A stretch of DNA of 64,000 nucleotides from Nitrospinia bacterium (GCA_029261715.1 JAJDAT010000030.1:121398-185397), one strand, 5' to 3'; shown: positions 8,071 through 18,653, counted from the first letter of the stretch. The notes: a model not told the origin generated them from the sequence alone. A program made the numbers and translations.

Positions 8071-9894
8071 TTATTTGTTCAACGAGCGTTTAGCTAAAAT
8101 CTTATCGATACTTTTTCGCGCTTCCAAAAACTTTGGATCGTGTTGCAACGCTTTTCTGAAATTCAAAAGTGCGTTTTCATCGTCTTCGGCTTCCATAAAA
8201 AAGTTACCAATATTATGATGAACCTTATGGAGATTTATTTTACCTTGAAGAGCAAACTTAAAATGAAATAATGCGTCTTCCCTTCTATTTAACGCGCCAT
8301 AAACCAAACCTAAGTTGTTGTGAATTTCGAAATTCCCCGAATCTATTTTTAGAGCGGCTTCAAAATGACGAGCGGCTTCCCGCATATTACCCTGGTTCCC
8401 AAAAATTGTTCCTAAATTATTATGAGCCTGCCAAATAGTTGGATCTAAATGTGTCGCACGCAAAAAATGCTCTTTGCTTTCTTCCAAACGGTTTAATCTT
8501 AAAAGGGCCAGCCCCAAGTTATCCTCCGCTTCCGCATAATTCGGTTTCACCTTCAACGTGTCTGAATAACTCTTTGCGGCTAGATCAAACCGACCTGCGC
8601 GGGAATATTCATTGCCTAAATTATTATGAGCAATCCAGGCATTTGGATTCTTTTTGATGGTATCTTTCCAAAGAGCAATCGGATTTTGGTAAATCGCCTG
8701 CTGACTCCATGTCAAAAAAGCCAACACGCAAAGTATCGCAAACCCAGTCGTTATCGATCCATATTTAAGAAAAATATTTTTGGGAAACTTTACTAAAAGT
8801 TGATTTATTTTTGAAAACGCTCCGCAAACCGCCAACGCTATGATTCCCTGTCCCGCAATATATTGATAATGATCGGCCACAAACGAATAAAGTAAAAAAT
8901 AAATATTTAAAAATCCCATAACTGGGAAGAGGGATACCAAATAATAACCAATCGCAAAAATAGGATAGACGCCCCATCTATCCCTAAATCGAATAACTAA
9001 AAACAAAACTGCCGCCAACATGAAATGGGGAATCCAAGATATTCCGTCTCCAGGGCTAAAACTCCATCGAGGATAAATAAAAGCTAGATCCGTTGGAACA
9101 AATAGTTTCTGAACATAAAACCAAACAACAAAACCCGCATTGACGGTTCTTTCAATAAACGTTAGCGACCACTCCTCCCCGCTGGCTCCAGCGCTGGTAT
9201 ATTGAAACCAAATAGTTATCAACCCAAAAACTAAGGACATAGTAAAAAATGGCCCCGTTCTTTGCGCTATTTTCTTAATAGGCAATGGCTTAAGAGTCCA
9301 GTGATATAAGAGTAAAACCACGGGAAACATCACAACCGCCGTCTTGCTAAGCAACGCTAAAAGAAAAAAGAACAAGGAAAGCCCTAACCGCCAAGTCCCT
9401 CCGCGCAAATCGTATTTAAAATAATAAAAAGCGGCTGCAAGGTAAAAAAACATCGATTGGACGTTTTTAATTTGCGTTACCCACGAGACAGACTCAGTTT
9501 GAATCGGGTGCCATGCAAAAACCAATGCGGCAAACCAAGCGCCTGGAAGATTCAATACAGACAATACAAGCCAAAATAAAACGGCGTTAGACGCATGAAT
9601 GGCAATGTTGACGGCATGAAATCCAAAAGGATCTATACCCCATAATTGACGTTGGACCCACAGGTTAGTAGAGACAAGAGGAAAGTAATCGGGAGCGTCC
9701 CGCGTAAACCAAAATCTATAGAGAGCATTAGGGTCTTGCATGATGGGATTCGCGTCGAAAAAAGTATTGTCATCCCAGATAAAAAGCGCATCCAAGGTAG
9801 GCCAATAAACTACCGCCGCTAAAAAAATCAGGAAAAAGCCTTTTATAAAAGCGTTTTCAAATAAAGTTTTTTTTTCCCAGAAACTCAAATCCAT
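8071..9894 (-). CDS. TMTC-like membrane protein with C-terminal TPR repeats
   Basis: A 607-residue protein. The first 390 residues contain about ten hydrophobic segments, with an acidic pair in the first loop (WDDN, D41/D42) typical of GT-C glycosyltransferases. From about 415 to 600 there are five or more TPR units (NNLGNEYSRAGR, NNLGLVYGALNR and others). This plan matches the TMTC/YdcN-like family, whose eukaryotic members are O-mannosyltransferases; bacterial members are mostly uncharacterised. A polyprenyl-phosphate sugar donor and a protein acceptor are likely but not shown. Confidence 0.78.
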   Translation of the reverse strand: MDLSFWEKKTLFENAFIKGFFLIFLAAVVYWPTLDALFIWDDNTFFDANPIMQDPNALYRFWFTRDAPDYFPLVSTNLWVQRQLWGIDPFGFHAVNIAIHASNAVLFWLVLSVLNLPGAWFAALVFAWHPIQTESVSWVTQIKNVQSMFFYLAAAFYYFKYDLRGGTWRLGLSLFFFLLALLSKTAVVMFPVVLLLYHWTLKPLPIKKIAQRTGPFFTMSLVFGLITIWFQYTSAGASGEEWSLTFIERTVNAGFVVWFYVQKLFVPTDLAFIYPRWSFSPGDGISWIPHFMLAAVLFLVIRFRDRWGVYPIFAIGYYLVSLFPVMGFLNIYFLLYSFVADHYQYIAGQGIIALAVCGAFSKINQLLVKFPKNIFLKYGSITTGFAILCVLAFLTWSQQAIYQNPIALWKDTIKKNPNAWIAHNNLGNEYSRAGRFDLAAKSYSDTLKVKPNYAEAEDNLGLALLRLNRLEESKEHFLRATHLDPTIWQAHNNLGTIFGNQGNMREAARHFEAALKIDSGNFEIHNNLGLVYGALNRREDALFHFKFALQGKINLHKVHHNIGNFFMEAEDDENALLNFRKALQHDPKFLEARKSIDKILAKRSLNK

Positions 9895-9950
9895 ATTTCG
9901 CGAAGGAGGATAATCTTTAGGTAGGTCACAATGAAGGTATTTATGGGTAT

Positions 9951-10039
9951 CTCTAATGATTCAATATTTTTACTTGTGGCAACTCGCAAGTCCTTATTTC
10001 ATAAGGCCCACTCGTAGCCAAAAACAGTTTTTAGAGGTC
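9951..10039. repeat. Intergenic 89-bp repeat, copy A
   Basis: This stretch matches 26821-26909 in the same orientation at about 80 of 89 positions. Both copies begin CTCTAA and end TTAGAG, a 6-bp terminal inverted repeat, and contain the inner hairpin CCTTATTTCATAAGG. No coding capacity. It looks like a small MITE-like or REP-like element rather than a gene. The rest of the 9895-10204 gap shows nothing I can identify. Confidence 0.8.
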
Positions 10040-10204
10040 CCCCTAAATAGTTCTTAAAGACTATTCTACATTATACGATTTTTTTAGCTTATTCCATCAA
10101 TTCTCTCTGATGAACAGGAGAAAGATCGTTTTCTTGAAGTAGGTAGGATATGAAATTTAAAAGCTCAAAAGGCTTCAAGTTCAAGAATAATTGAAAAATT
10201 CGAA

Positions 10205-13200
10205 TTAAATAACTTCAATCGAATACCACAAACGCCAATCATGTAAAGATTCCGGATCATCTGGTTCATCATCGGGACAATACTCTCCAGCCCAAGAGAC
10301 AATATTTCCCGAAAATTTCCGACGATACCTCGCCATCGAATCTTTCTTGGTAAAAAATAAAAACCAGTCAAATTCTGTTCCGCCAATTGAAAAATCAAGA
10401 TTACCTCCTTCTTCGATAAAACCATCGAAAACGGTCAGATTCATTTCCTGGCTCTCTCCATCCGCTAATCGGATATAACCTTCTGAAGGAACCCTTTTGC
10501 GAACCAAACGCTCTGGATCGCTATTTGGAGCTATCGCCGCGTCGAACACCATTTCCCCTGGAGAGGGGAACCAGGTTTCTTTATCGTCAAGAGCCTGAAT
10601 CCGGCGCAATATAATACGAACTCTTCGACAGGGTGTCGGACTCTGAAAAAGTGAAACCTGACGATTTCCAAAAGCAAGCTTTAAAGGGGAAGGCACTCTC
10701 CCTATTGGCAGTTCTAATTCAACTCCGTAAGTACCGTCGAGATTATCAACCGTTTTTAGAGGATTTGAATCGGCCATTTTTGCAGTCGGCCCAGCATATA
10801 AAAATTTTATCTTATCTTGAAACCCAGGACCTAAAGGCCTATTAGTTGCGGTATTAGCGTTGAGAGTTCCTTTCCAAAGGACCACTTTTTTCTCCAACAA
10901 AGGAAAAGAGGTCCATGTGAAAGTCGTAAGCTCTGAAGCAGGTACTGGCTCTAGGTGTCGAGATAAAACATAGTTACGTTGAAAATCATTTCCCGACCAA
11001 GTTTTGCCAGTCGCTTTAAACCTGAATGTATATGTTCCTTCCTCTTGAGTATTGACCCAAAATCCTTCATACCGACCTGGAGTTGATGTTTCGTGGAGCA
11101 AAACTGTTTCAGCTCGGAGTTTTAAGCCGAATCCTCTATCTTCTAAGGCCAATTTCAACAAATCAGCGCGAATATTTGTTGGGTTCTGGTTCTTTTCTTT
11201 GTTCCACCTGTCTCGCCAGTCTTTGGCAAGAAACGATTTAGATTGTACGTATTTGGTAAGAATCTGCCCTATTGATTCTTCTACTTTTTCTACAGAAACA
11301 ACAACGATGGCGCCTGATACAGGGATTCCGTTTTCTGTAATTTCGGCCCATAATGGAACTGAACGTCCTACTCCGATATTCTGCCGACCGGCATCGAAAG
11401 ATGCCTGGAGCACAAGATCTACAACAGCGTACCCCTTAACAGTATCCGAAGGTAAATAATCGCCGACAATCCACATTCCTGGTTCCGGGTTTGAAATTCG
11501 AACCCAAGAAAAATCTGGTCTCACGTTGACAGGGTCAATCGGATCGATATGATCGTCTGGCGGTGTAACCGAAAAATTTTCTTGCCCTGTAACAACTATT
11601 ACCATCTCTCTTATGCCAGGTTCAACATCAAAAACATTCCCAAAAGGACCAATCATTTCAACTGGCAAAGCATCGACTAAAAGCGAAATAAACTTTTCTT
11701 TAAGAGCAAACGCTTGGTCAATTTCGGCAGTTGTTTCTGTAGAATGTAATTGACCATTATAAGATTTAAGGCCGTCTCCTCCCATAACTAAATCTTGCAG
11801 AGCCGCTGTATCTACTTGTTCCGGAAGACCAAATGCGCAAGCATGAATACGATATCCTCCAGCTATGTCGTCATTTTGATTTGGAACAAAGTTAGAACTT
11901 CCAACTAAAGCAGAACGCACGCCGACTAACGTAGGATCACGGTTTTCTCTCCCGTCAGTCAAAATAATCATTATACGAGAACGCCAAGCTCCTCCTTGAA
12001 GCTCTCCATGGGCTACGACCAAACCAGAACCTATCGGCGTGTAAAGACTTTGGCCCGTTGGCGGTTCTGGTACATTAACAATTTGTATAGATGCGTCTGT
12101 ATCCCTTAATGTCTCAGTAACTTCTGTGAAATCAGGGCCAGATGCCCCATCCGCAAAAAAACGTACTAAGGAAATACGATCATCAAGTTCTGGCAGTGAA
12201 AGCGCTGCATAAAGCGTATTAAATAAGTTAGCCGCTTCTTTAGCAGATTCCCATTTACTCTGTCCCGAACTATCTTGAGCTCGCATGCTACCCGAATAAT
12301 CAAGGACAAGAGCAATATCAGTCGGAATTGCGATATTAAAGACATGGACAGCCTCTACAACAGGGGTTGGGTTTCCTGTTAAGTCTCTTACATTTGTTTT
12401 GATTTCGATTTTTTCGAACTCTGGCTTAACCTGTAAGCTAGGTTTCCAAATCGCCACTGGAACATTTCCCGAAACGACATCGCCATCATCATTAAATGCA
12501 AACCCCACTGCCATTATTGATGGCGATGGACTATCAAGCACCCACTGACCGGCATCGCTAACAAAATTTACTGTGGTATTTGAACCGTCCCGTCCAAACC
12601 AAGTCACCTCAAACGTCACCGATTCAGAATTAAAAAAAGAAAGATCTGAAATTCTAATTTCGAATTGGATAAACTCTTGCAAAACTGTGGAAGGAATAGG
12701 GTAATAAGTTTCGAGTAAATTTTCGTCTGTATCCAAATACTCAACAAGCGGAGGCAAATCATCAACAAAGATTACAGCTTTTTGAGCTAAATTATTATTA
12801 GTTCCTACTTGTGAACCCTTTAAAGGACCGTCGTGTGGAAAAATCTCGACAAGAATATGAGGAGTCCAAAAATCGCCTATTGGCGTATAGGGTGGCGGAA
12901 CAAGCTCTTCCGGCCATGGAATATTTATTATAATATCTTCGTCTGGAGCGATATTAGGTAACGCTACTTCGCCAATAAAATACGCTCCTCTTTCCCATGT
13001 ATTTGGACTAGCGTTTCCTATGCCATTTTTGGGTTCCCAGTCATTTGGATAATCAAAAGGAGTTCCGTCAAAAGAAGCGATATAAAAATTAGCCCAGGCA
13101 TCGAGACTGGTTAAAGTACCGCGATTTTTGATCCTAGCGTAAATCCACAATGTATCTTCAAATCTTGGATTCTGATGAGGACCCGCTGTGTTATAGTCCA

Positions 13201-15808
13201 GCGGCAAAGCGTCAATATCTAAAGCAGGATCTATTGCGCGAACCCATACGTCAGGACTGTCTGCTGAAGATACTGTGGGCGTCTCCCCGTTATCCGCTAA
13301 GGTACTGCGGATCATAAGATCGCGCGGAAAATCATAATTTAGAGCCATCTCTACGGCTTTGTCAGCGTCAAGGCGACCATGCCCATACCATGGACTGCGG
13401 ACAGCAGATAACCCGCTAATTCTACTCGGGTCTCCATTGGCGTCGAGCCATTGCCCCACTGGGTCGTTATTATCAAGGTCAAACTTGACCGCGGTGTTAC
13501 GTAAAATTTCGCGAACTTCTATCCAAGTTAAGTCCGGCTGAGCCGAAATAACAAGAGCGGCAATTCCTGCACACAAAGGTGTCGCTGACGAAGTTCCTCC
13601 AAAGTCATTACGGTGGTGATAATGGCTAAAATGAACTCCTATACCTGAGTCCCAATCCCGTCCCAAGGCTGTTATAGGAATTCTACCCGTCGCCGGGTCG
13701 GGATCCCCTGTGATTGTAACTTGATCATTGCGCCTATTCGGATACCCAACAACAATACGCATATTTGATGAAAACTCAGAAACATCGTTTACAAAAATTT
13801 CTGTATCACTTATCGCGGCGGAAGCTTTCAATGTAGAGACCAACCTAGATCCGGCAGTCACTTTCTTCCCTATGGGATGATCTTTAATTACGGGAGAACG
13901 AATAGAAATTTCATTATTGATAGGATCAGAAATATTTTCAAAAAATACTAATTCGCTATCTGCCGCCCCAGGATCTCCTAGTAAAAGATACGTTAAGCTT
14001 TCTAAACCTGTGGTCTCCGCCAAAATGAGCTTATTCTCTCCAACCGATAGAGCAATGTTTAAGGTTGTTTCAAACAGAGGAACGGAAGGCATATTCCCCC
14101 TATTATAAAAATCTGTAGTCCAGGTTGCATAATTTTTAGGAGGATTGTGAACTGCTCCTCCTGAAACAAACTCATCATGACTAGGAGCGCACCACTCTAC
14201 TAATCCAAAACCGCTATAAGAGGCCCGTATTTCGCTTCCATCGTCATCTAGTGATGAAGCTGCGCAAGAAAACGCCATATCATGCCACCCATAAGGGCGA
14301 TTAGTTTGAATGTTTAAACTTGGGTCGTTTCCAGCCGAAAAAAAAGCCATACAACCTTTTCCGCCGCGTCCGCGTCGAGCAAGAAAATCAAGCATTTCGC
14401 TGACAGACTGAGAAAGAGGAAAACCAGCTCCGAACCCGATACTGGTTGAAAAAATATCAGCTCCCGGAGAAATACGATCAGGAAAGTCTATTCGATCACT
14501 TTGTGCATCTAAACCAGCCGCCCACAAATACATTTCTATTCTTTGAGCTTCGTGTGATGCATAAATCAAACCTATCAATCGGGCGTTTGGAGATGCCCCC
14601 GCTATACCTTCACCTAATGAAGGATCAATAGATGGATTATCCGCTTTGCCAGTCGCAATACCAGCGCAAGCCACTCCATGATCGCCTAGGGGAGTGTCAT
14701 TATCTGGAACCATCTTTCTAAAATCATGTAGCTTGTAGACCTTCGAACGACCGTCAGAAACCGATCCTTGGAAATCCGGATTTAGCGGAACCCCTCCACT
14801 AGACTGAATACCTTGATCGACCACAGCAATGATCACATTTGGATCCCCGTATTTTTTTTCGGGAGTTTGAACGTCATTGAGTCTCTGCCAAGCTTCAGGA
14901 ATTCCTGATAATTGTCTATCCCATAAACCTTGCCAAAGGTAATCGGAAGGATTTATTGTGTCAATTTCTGGCGATTCGGCAGTTACAGGTTCGGCATATT
15001 CAACTTGGTCCATCTGATTTAATTGGCTCGCTATCTTATTAATTTCCTCGCCAATTCCTATATCAGACTCTACCAAGAATAAATTTGGCGAATATCCCAT
15101 CGCCTTAATAAACTTTAGTCCTATGCCTTCTAATAACGTTCCTAACTCTTTTCGGGAAACGCCTGGAAGAAATTTCACAAAAAGCCGATGCGTAAAAACC
15201 GAAAACCCCTTCTCCGACTTTCGAAACAAAGGCCCTGCCGCTTCGATCAATGGACTCTCCCTAAGAGCTTTGAGATCCTCGTCGCCAGAAAGCTTCAAAG
15301 GTCCTTTACCACATCGAACAATACAAGCGCCAGGAATCGCCGGTGAGTCTACTCCTCTAGATTTCAATTCATTATCTGAATTTGATACTTCTTCTTGAGG
15401 ATTCAGGTTTAATTCCGTTAAAAAGTCTCGTAAAGATTGATTATTAGTCGACTCATCAACGCCTTTAGCGGATGGAATAATGCCTATCAATTCAGGTTCA
15501 GATTGGTAGGGTACGCAAACGCAACCACGAAAAGAATACGCCCCCCCTGATCTACCCAACATAAAAATAACTTGGGAGCTTTTTGGATGAACTTGAACTC
15601 TTCTTGTTTGAGAGTCATAACCCGCGCAATCTATTTGAAGTTTAAAAAAGCCAGGGCGTAAATCGTCAAATATATATAATTCGCGTTTATTGTCGTAACG
15701 TGCGTTTAAACTTGTTCCAGCCGTTTCGGGAATTGCTTTTAATGACACTTCTTTTAAAGGCTGGTTTTGCCAATCAAGCGCCAGAACTTCCAGTTTATTC
15801 TTTTGCAT
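10205..15808 (-). CDS. Giant subtilisin-like (S8) serine protease with VWA domain
   Basis: A 1867-residue protein. The N-terminus (1-90) looks like a carboxypeptidase-regulatory-like beta sandwich. The S8 domain follows, with Asp in AVVDQG near 329, His in GDHGVACAG near 375 and Ser in GGTSSATP near 739; roughly 360 residues lie between His and Ser, far more than usual, so an inserted domain is likely. About 870-1020 resembles a CARDB-type domain. A von Willebrand A domain near 1165-1360 has an intact MIDAS DYSGS motif and a later TDGREN. The remaining C-terminus is beta-rich. No signal peptide is visible at the chosen start (MQKNKLEVLA), and no upstream start was found, which is odd for a subtilase. 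Confidence 0.85.
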   Translation of the reverse strand: MQKNKLEVLALDWQNQPLKEVSLKAIPETAGTSLNARYDNKRELYIFDDLRPGFFKLQIDCAGYDSQTRRVQVHPKSSQVIFMLGRSGGAYSFRGCVCVPYQSEPELIGIIPSAKGVDESTNNQSLRDFLTELNLNPQEEVSNSDNELKSRGVDSPAIPGACIVRCGKGPLKLSGDEDLKALRESPLIEAAGPLFRKSEKGFSVFTHRLFVKFLPGVSRKELGTLLEGIGLKFIKAMGYSPNLFLVESDIGIGEEINKIASQLNQMDQVEYAEPVTAESPEIDTINPSDYLWQGLWDRQLSGIPEAWQRLNDVQTPEKKYGDPNVIIAVVDQGIQSSGGVPLNPDFQGSVSDGRSKVYKLHDFRKMVPDNDTPLGDHGVACAGIATGKADNPSIDPSLGEGIAGASPNARLIGLIYASHEAQRIEMYLWAAGLDAQSDRIDFPDRISPGADIFSTSIGFGAGFPLSQSVSEMLDFLARRGRGGKGCMAFFSAGNDPSLNIQTNRPYGWHDMAFSCAASSLDDDGSEIRASYSGFGLVEWCAPSHDEFVSGGAVHNPPKNYATWTTDFYNRGNMPSVPLFETTLNIALSVGENKLILAETTGLESLTYLLLGDPGAADSELVFFENISDPINNEISIRSPVIKDHPIGKKVTAGSRLVSTLKASAAISDTEIFVNDVSEFSSNMRIVVGYPNRRNDQVTITGDPDPATGRIPITALGRDWDSGIGVHFSHYHHRNDFGGTSSATPLCAGIAALVISAQPDLTWIEVREILRNTAVKFDLDNNDPVGQWLDANGDPSRISGLSAVRSPWYGHGRLDADKAVEMALNYDFPRDLMIRSTLADNGETPTVSSADSPDVWVRAIDPALDIDALPLDYNTAGPHQNPRFEDTLWIYARIKNRGTLTSLDAWANFYIASFDGTPFDYPNDWEPKNGIGNASPNTWERGAYFIGEVALPNIAPDEDIIINIPWPEELVPPPYTPIGDFWTPHILVEIFPHDGPLKGSQVGTNNNLAQKAVIFVDDLPPLVEYLDTDENLLETYYPIPSTVLQEFIQFEIRISDLSFFNSESVTFEVTWFGRDGSNTTVNFVSDAGQWVLDSPSPSIMAVGFAFNDDGDVVSGNVPVAIWKPSLQVKPEFEKIEIKTNVRDLTGNPTPVVEAVHVFNIAIPTDIALVLDYSGSMRAQDSSGQSKWESAKEAANLFNTLYAALSLPELDDRISLVRFFADGASGPDFTEVTETLRDTDASIQIVNVPEPPTGQSLYTPIGSGLVVAHGELQGGAWRSRIMIILTDGRENRDPTLVGVRSALVGSSNFVPNQNDDIAGGYRIHACAFGLPEQVDTAALQDLVMGGDGLKSYNGQLHSTETTAEIDQAFALKEKFISLLVDALPVEMIGPFGNVFDVEPGIREMVIVVTGQENFSVTPPDDHIDPIDPVNVRPDFSWVRISNPEPGMWIVGDYLPSDTVKGYAVVDLVLQASFDAGRQNIGVGRSVPLWAEITENGIPVSGAIVVVSVEKVEESIGQILTKYVQSKSFLAKDWRDRWNKEKNQNPTNIRADLLKLALEDRGFGLKLRAETVLLHETSTPGRYEGFWVNTQEEGTYTFRFKATGKTWSGNDFQRNYVLSRHLEPVPASELTTFTWTSFPLLEKKVVLWKGTLNANTATNRPLGPGFQDKIKFLYAGPTAKMADSNPLKTVDNLDGTYGVELELPIGRVPSPLKLAFGNRQVSLFQSPTPCRRVRIILRRIQALDDKETWFPSPGEMVFDAAIAPNSDPERLVRKRVPSEGYIRLADGESQEMNLTVFDGFIEEGGNLDFSIGGTEFDWFLFFTKKDSMARYRRKFSGNIVSWAGEYCPDDEPDDPESLHDWRLWYSIEVI

Positions 15809-16022
15809 AAAAAAATAACTCCATCACGAATTTTCACATACAAAATACCTAGCTAACAAAAAACCCTCTGGCTTATTTACCAAAATTTTTAAAATTTCTT
15901 ATTTTTTGGACTGATTGGGATTTGACAATAATTTTGACATCAATGTATCTTACAGTCAAAAAAATTAAAGGCAGGGCTATCTATAAAGTAACAAAAACTC
16001 TACTTTGAATATATAGATATAG

Positions 16023-17474
16023 TTAACCAATTTCCAACATTGGCCAGTAAAATAAATACAAAAACAAATAGCTAATAATTCCCAATATACCTAACACAAT
16101 TCCAGAACGAATCATGTCTTTTAGCTGAATTAATTTTGACGAATACGCTAGAGCAGATGCTGGTGTCGCGATCGGCAACATAAATGCAAAATTACTAGGT
16201 AACACGACTGTCATAGTCGCTAAGACTAAATCGATTCCATAGGATGGAGCAATCCCCAAGGTAGGAGGAATTAAAATAGCGATTACCGCAGAGTTACTCA
16301 TGAAGGTTGTAAAAACCATCGAAAGAATAGCTATCGAAGCAAGGAAAAATAACGGCGATTGAGTCTGGCTATCAAACGCTTGTTCGGCCAACCAAAGGGC
16401 CGCTCCAGTTCTAACCATAGCCTCGCCCAAACAAATTGCCCCACCATACATGATAATGACAGCCCAGTTTACGTGATCTTCTACCATCCTCCAGTTAATC
16501 AAATTGAAAAGAAACAAAATCGTGATAGATAAAATAGCAATATTGGCTATCCCCAAAACCTCTCCATAAAAGAACCAACTAAAAAGGGTGGCGAGCATCA
16601 CCAAACCAACGCCTTTCTCCCTTGGCGAAACCATTCCCATTTCTGATAATTTTTGACGTAACGCTTTTCTAGCTGGCTCAATATCTCCGTCGCCAGGAGG
16701 GAACATAATATTTAAAACGATCCAACCACACACTGCTAATACAGCCACAAGAGGAAAAGATAGTTTTGAATACTCTAAGATTCCAATTGTCCTCGCGCCA
16801 TCTGTCGCCTGCTCCAAAATCTCGACAGCTAAAGGCACTCGCCCTCCCCCCAAAACTGTTGCGGCTCCTCCTATGATGCACCCCCAAGCCATAGAAAAAA
16901 TCAAAGACTTGGCAAATGGAGATTTTTGTCGCGGATCCAAATTTAGCGATTGAATAATTTGTAACAAAATTGGAAAAAGCATCGCTGCAACAGCGTGCTC
17001 GCTCATGAAACAGCTTCCCACCAACCCAAAGAAATACACGCCGCCTACTAACTTTTTAGGAGTTTTGCCCCACGTTTCAAATATCCAAATGGAAATTCTG
17101 CTGGTGAGCCCTGAACCCGTCATGGATGCAGAAATTATAAAAACGCCTAAAATAAAAAAAATGGCTTTATTTCCAAAGAAAGAATACGCCTCTGTAGAAC
17201 TCATGATTCCAAGCAAAGGGATTCCCGCTATGGCCAATAAACTTGTTATAGAAAGCGGTATTAGATTGGTAGCCCAAAGTGAAACGCAAAGAAAAAATAG
17301 ACAAAGAGTTTTATACCCTTCCTCTGCAAGATTACCGGGTACCTCTCTGCCTAAAAGAAAAAAGAAAATGGCAAAAATTAAAGCCAATATCAATTCGCGG
17401 CGCATTCGATCTAAAAAAACAATCCAAATGGGACGGCGGTCGATAACAATATTTGAATTTAATTCTGCTTCCAT
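16023..17474 (-). CDS. DASS/SLC13 family anion transporter
   Basis: A 483-residue integral membrane protein with 11-12 hydrophobic segments. Paired Ser-Asn-Thr-type motifs typical of divalent anion:sodium symporters appear, for example FTTFMSNSAVIAILIPP and PSNFAFMLPIATP. Family members import succinate, malate, citrate or sulfate with sodium; the substrate cannot be told from sequence alone. The first 30 residues are cytoplasmic and basic (MRRELI). It stands alone on minus, flanked by about 200-base AT-rich gaps. Confidence 0.9.
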   Translation of the reverse strand: MEAELNSNIVIDRRPIWIVFLDRMRRELILALIFAIFFFLLGREVPGNLAEEGYKTLCLFFLCVSLWATNLIPLSITSLLAIAGIPLLGIMSSTEAYSFFGNKAIFFILGVFIISASMTGSGLTSRISIWIFETWGKTPKKLVGGVYFFGLVGSCFMSEHAVAAMLFPILLQIIQSLNLDPRQKSPFAKSLIFSMAWGCIIGGAATVLGGGRVPLAVEILEQATDGARTIGILEYSKLSFPLVAVLAVCGWIVLNIMFPPGDGDIEPARKALRQKLSEMGMVSPREKGVGLVMLATLFSWFFYGEVLGIANIAILSITILFLFNLINWRMVEDHVNWAVIIMYGGAICLGEAMVRTGAALWLAEQAFDSQTQSPLFFLASIAILSMVFTTFMSNSAVIAILIPPTLGIAPSYGIDLVLATMTVVLPSNFAFMLPIATPASALAYSSKLIQLKDMIRSGIVLGILGIISYLFLYLFYWPMLEIG

Positions 17475-17675
17475 AAAGTTTTTATCGAAAAATTAGGCAA
17501 TTAGCGCTTTGGAAAACTTGCAAAAACTCACTATTTTAAAATGAGAATACTATCAATCTCTAATTTTTATAACCGGTTTTGGGGCTTTTCTTTTGACTGG
17601 GGAAATAATAGGTGGGCAGGGGGGTAAAGTTCGGAGAACTTTTAGAAATAATCACATTTAAATTAAGAGATATAC

Positions 17676-18653
17676 TTAATTTTTGTCCACTTGATCTATA
17701 GTCCAAAGATCACAGGAGCCGCAGGTATCTCTGAAATTTTCCCGAAAGTGGTTAAACTTGTCGCCTTTCCAGATATCTCCAATATTTTCTTCAACAGCGT
17801 TTCCCATTTTCTCAGTTGGCAACAAACAACAAGGAGTGACGTTTCCTTCTCTACTAACGTAAGCATAGTTAAAAGTTTTCAAACAATATTTACCTGATTG
17901 ATGGAGGCTTTTGCGAAGCAGTTTATAAACGGCCCGCGTTACGCCTGAAGCAACAGCATATTGTAACCAATCTAATTGAATTCCAACTTCTCTAGCAACC
18001 TTGTCAGCTTTGGCAAAAATCTTTTCTTCTTCATCCTGACCGGGCCGTTTTAGGTCTGGAGCATATTTTCTATCCAAACGCCCCACATTGATCACGTCGC
18101 AACCAATTCTCGCCCCATATCTAATAACGTCGCACAAATCCTTTTCACAACCTTCATGCAAAGTAGCTTGCAACCGAATTGATGTTTTTCCCTCTTTCCG
18201 ATTTCGCGCAAGAGTTTCAATATTTTCAAAAACTTTTTTACTCGTATGACCGTCTTCCACTTCTCCTTCAACGCTATCAATGGAAAACGTTAAAGCGTCT
18301 ACGCCAGAATTTAAAACCATCTCAGGCGTTACAGGTTTTACAAACAATGCGTTAGACGTTATCGAAACGTAATGATTTCGTTCCTTACAATAGTCGATCA
18401 TGTCAAAGATTCGAGGATGGAGGAATGGCTCTCCCCAACCAGTTAAAGTTATACTTTCCTCATTTTGCAATTGGTCGACAACCGCGACAAACTTATCCCA
18501 ATCCATATGTTCCAATTCGATGTCTAAATCTTCACGTGGACACATATGGCAATCTAAATTACACCGATTGGTCACTTCAATTTGGACGAGCTTGGGTTTA
18601 GCGGGAATTTTATATCTAATGCGATCTACAGTTTCTAATAGGAGATTTAACAT
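17676..18653 (-). CDS. Radical SAM/SPASM protein
   Basis: A 325-residue radical SAM enzyme with the CNLDCHMC motif (C31, C35, C38), a GWGEP loop near 93-97 and a C-terminal SPASM-like cysteine cluster (YCLKTF, TPCCLLP, DTCGSCDLW). Members modify peptides, proteins or small substrates. It is unrelated in detail to the radical SAM protein at 357-1541. No peptide precursor or maturase partner was recognised nearby. It is divergent from leuC, and the spacer between them is shared as a promoter region. Confidence 0.85.
   Translation of the reverse strand: MLNLLLETVDRIRYKIPAKPKLVQIEVTNRCNLDCHMCPREDLDIELEHMDWDKFVAVVDQLQNEESITLTGWGEPFLHPRIFDMIDYCKERNHYVSITSNALFVKPVTPEMVLNSGVDALTFSIDSVEGEVEDGHTSKKVFENIETLARNRKEGKTSIRLQATLHEGCEKDLCDVIRYGARIGCDVINVGRLDRKYAPDLKRPGQDEEEKIFAKADKVAREVGIQLDWLQYAVASGVTRAVYKLLRKSLHQSGKYCLKTFNYAYVSREGNVTPCCLLPTEKMGNAVEENIGDIWKGDKFNHFRENFRDTCGSCDLWTIDQVDKN

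Noticed and set aside
11052..11459. Plus-strand open frames inside the giant protease, multicopper oxidase and other long genes
   Set aside because: They are antisense shadows of well supported genes, with no start signals or recognisable products.
17627..17643. AAAGTT-N5-AACTTT dyad between the transporter and radical SAM genes
   Set aside because: Short AT-rich palindrome without matching partner sites; it does not fit a LexA or other motif I can name with confidence.
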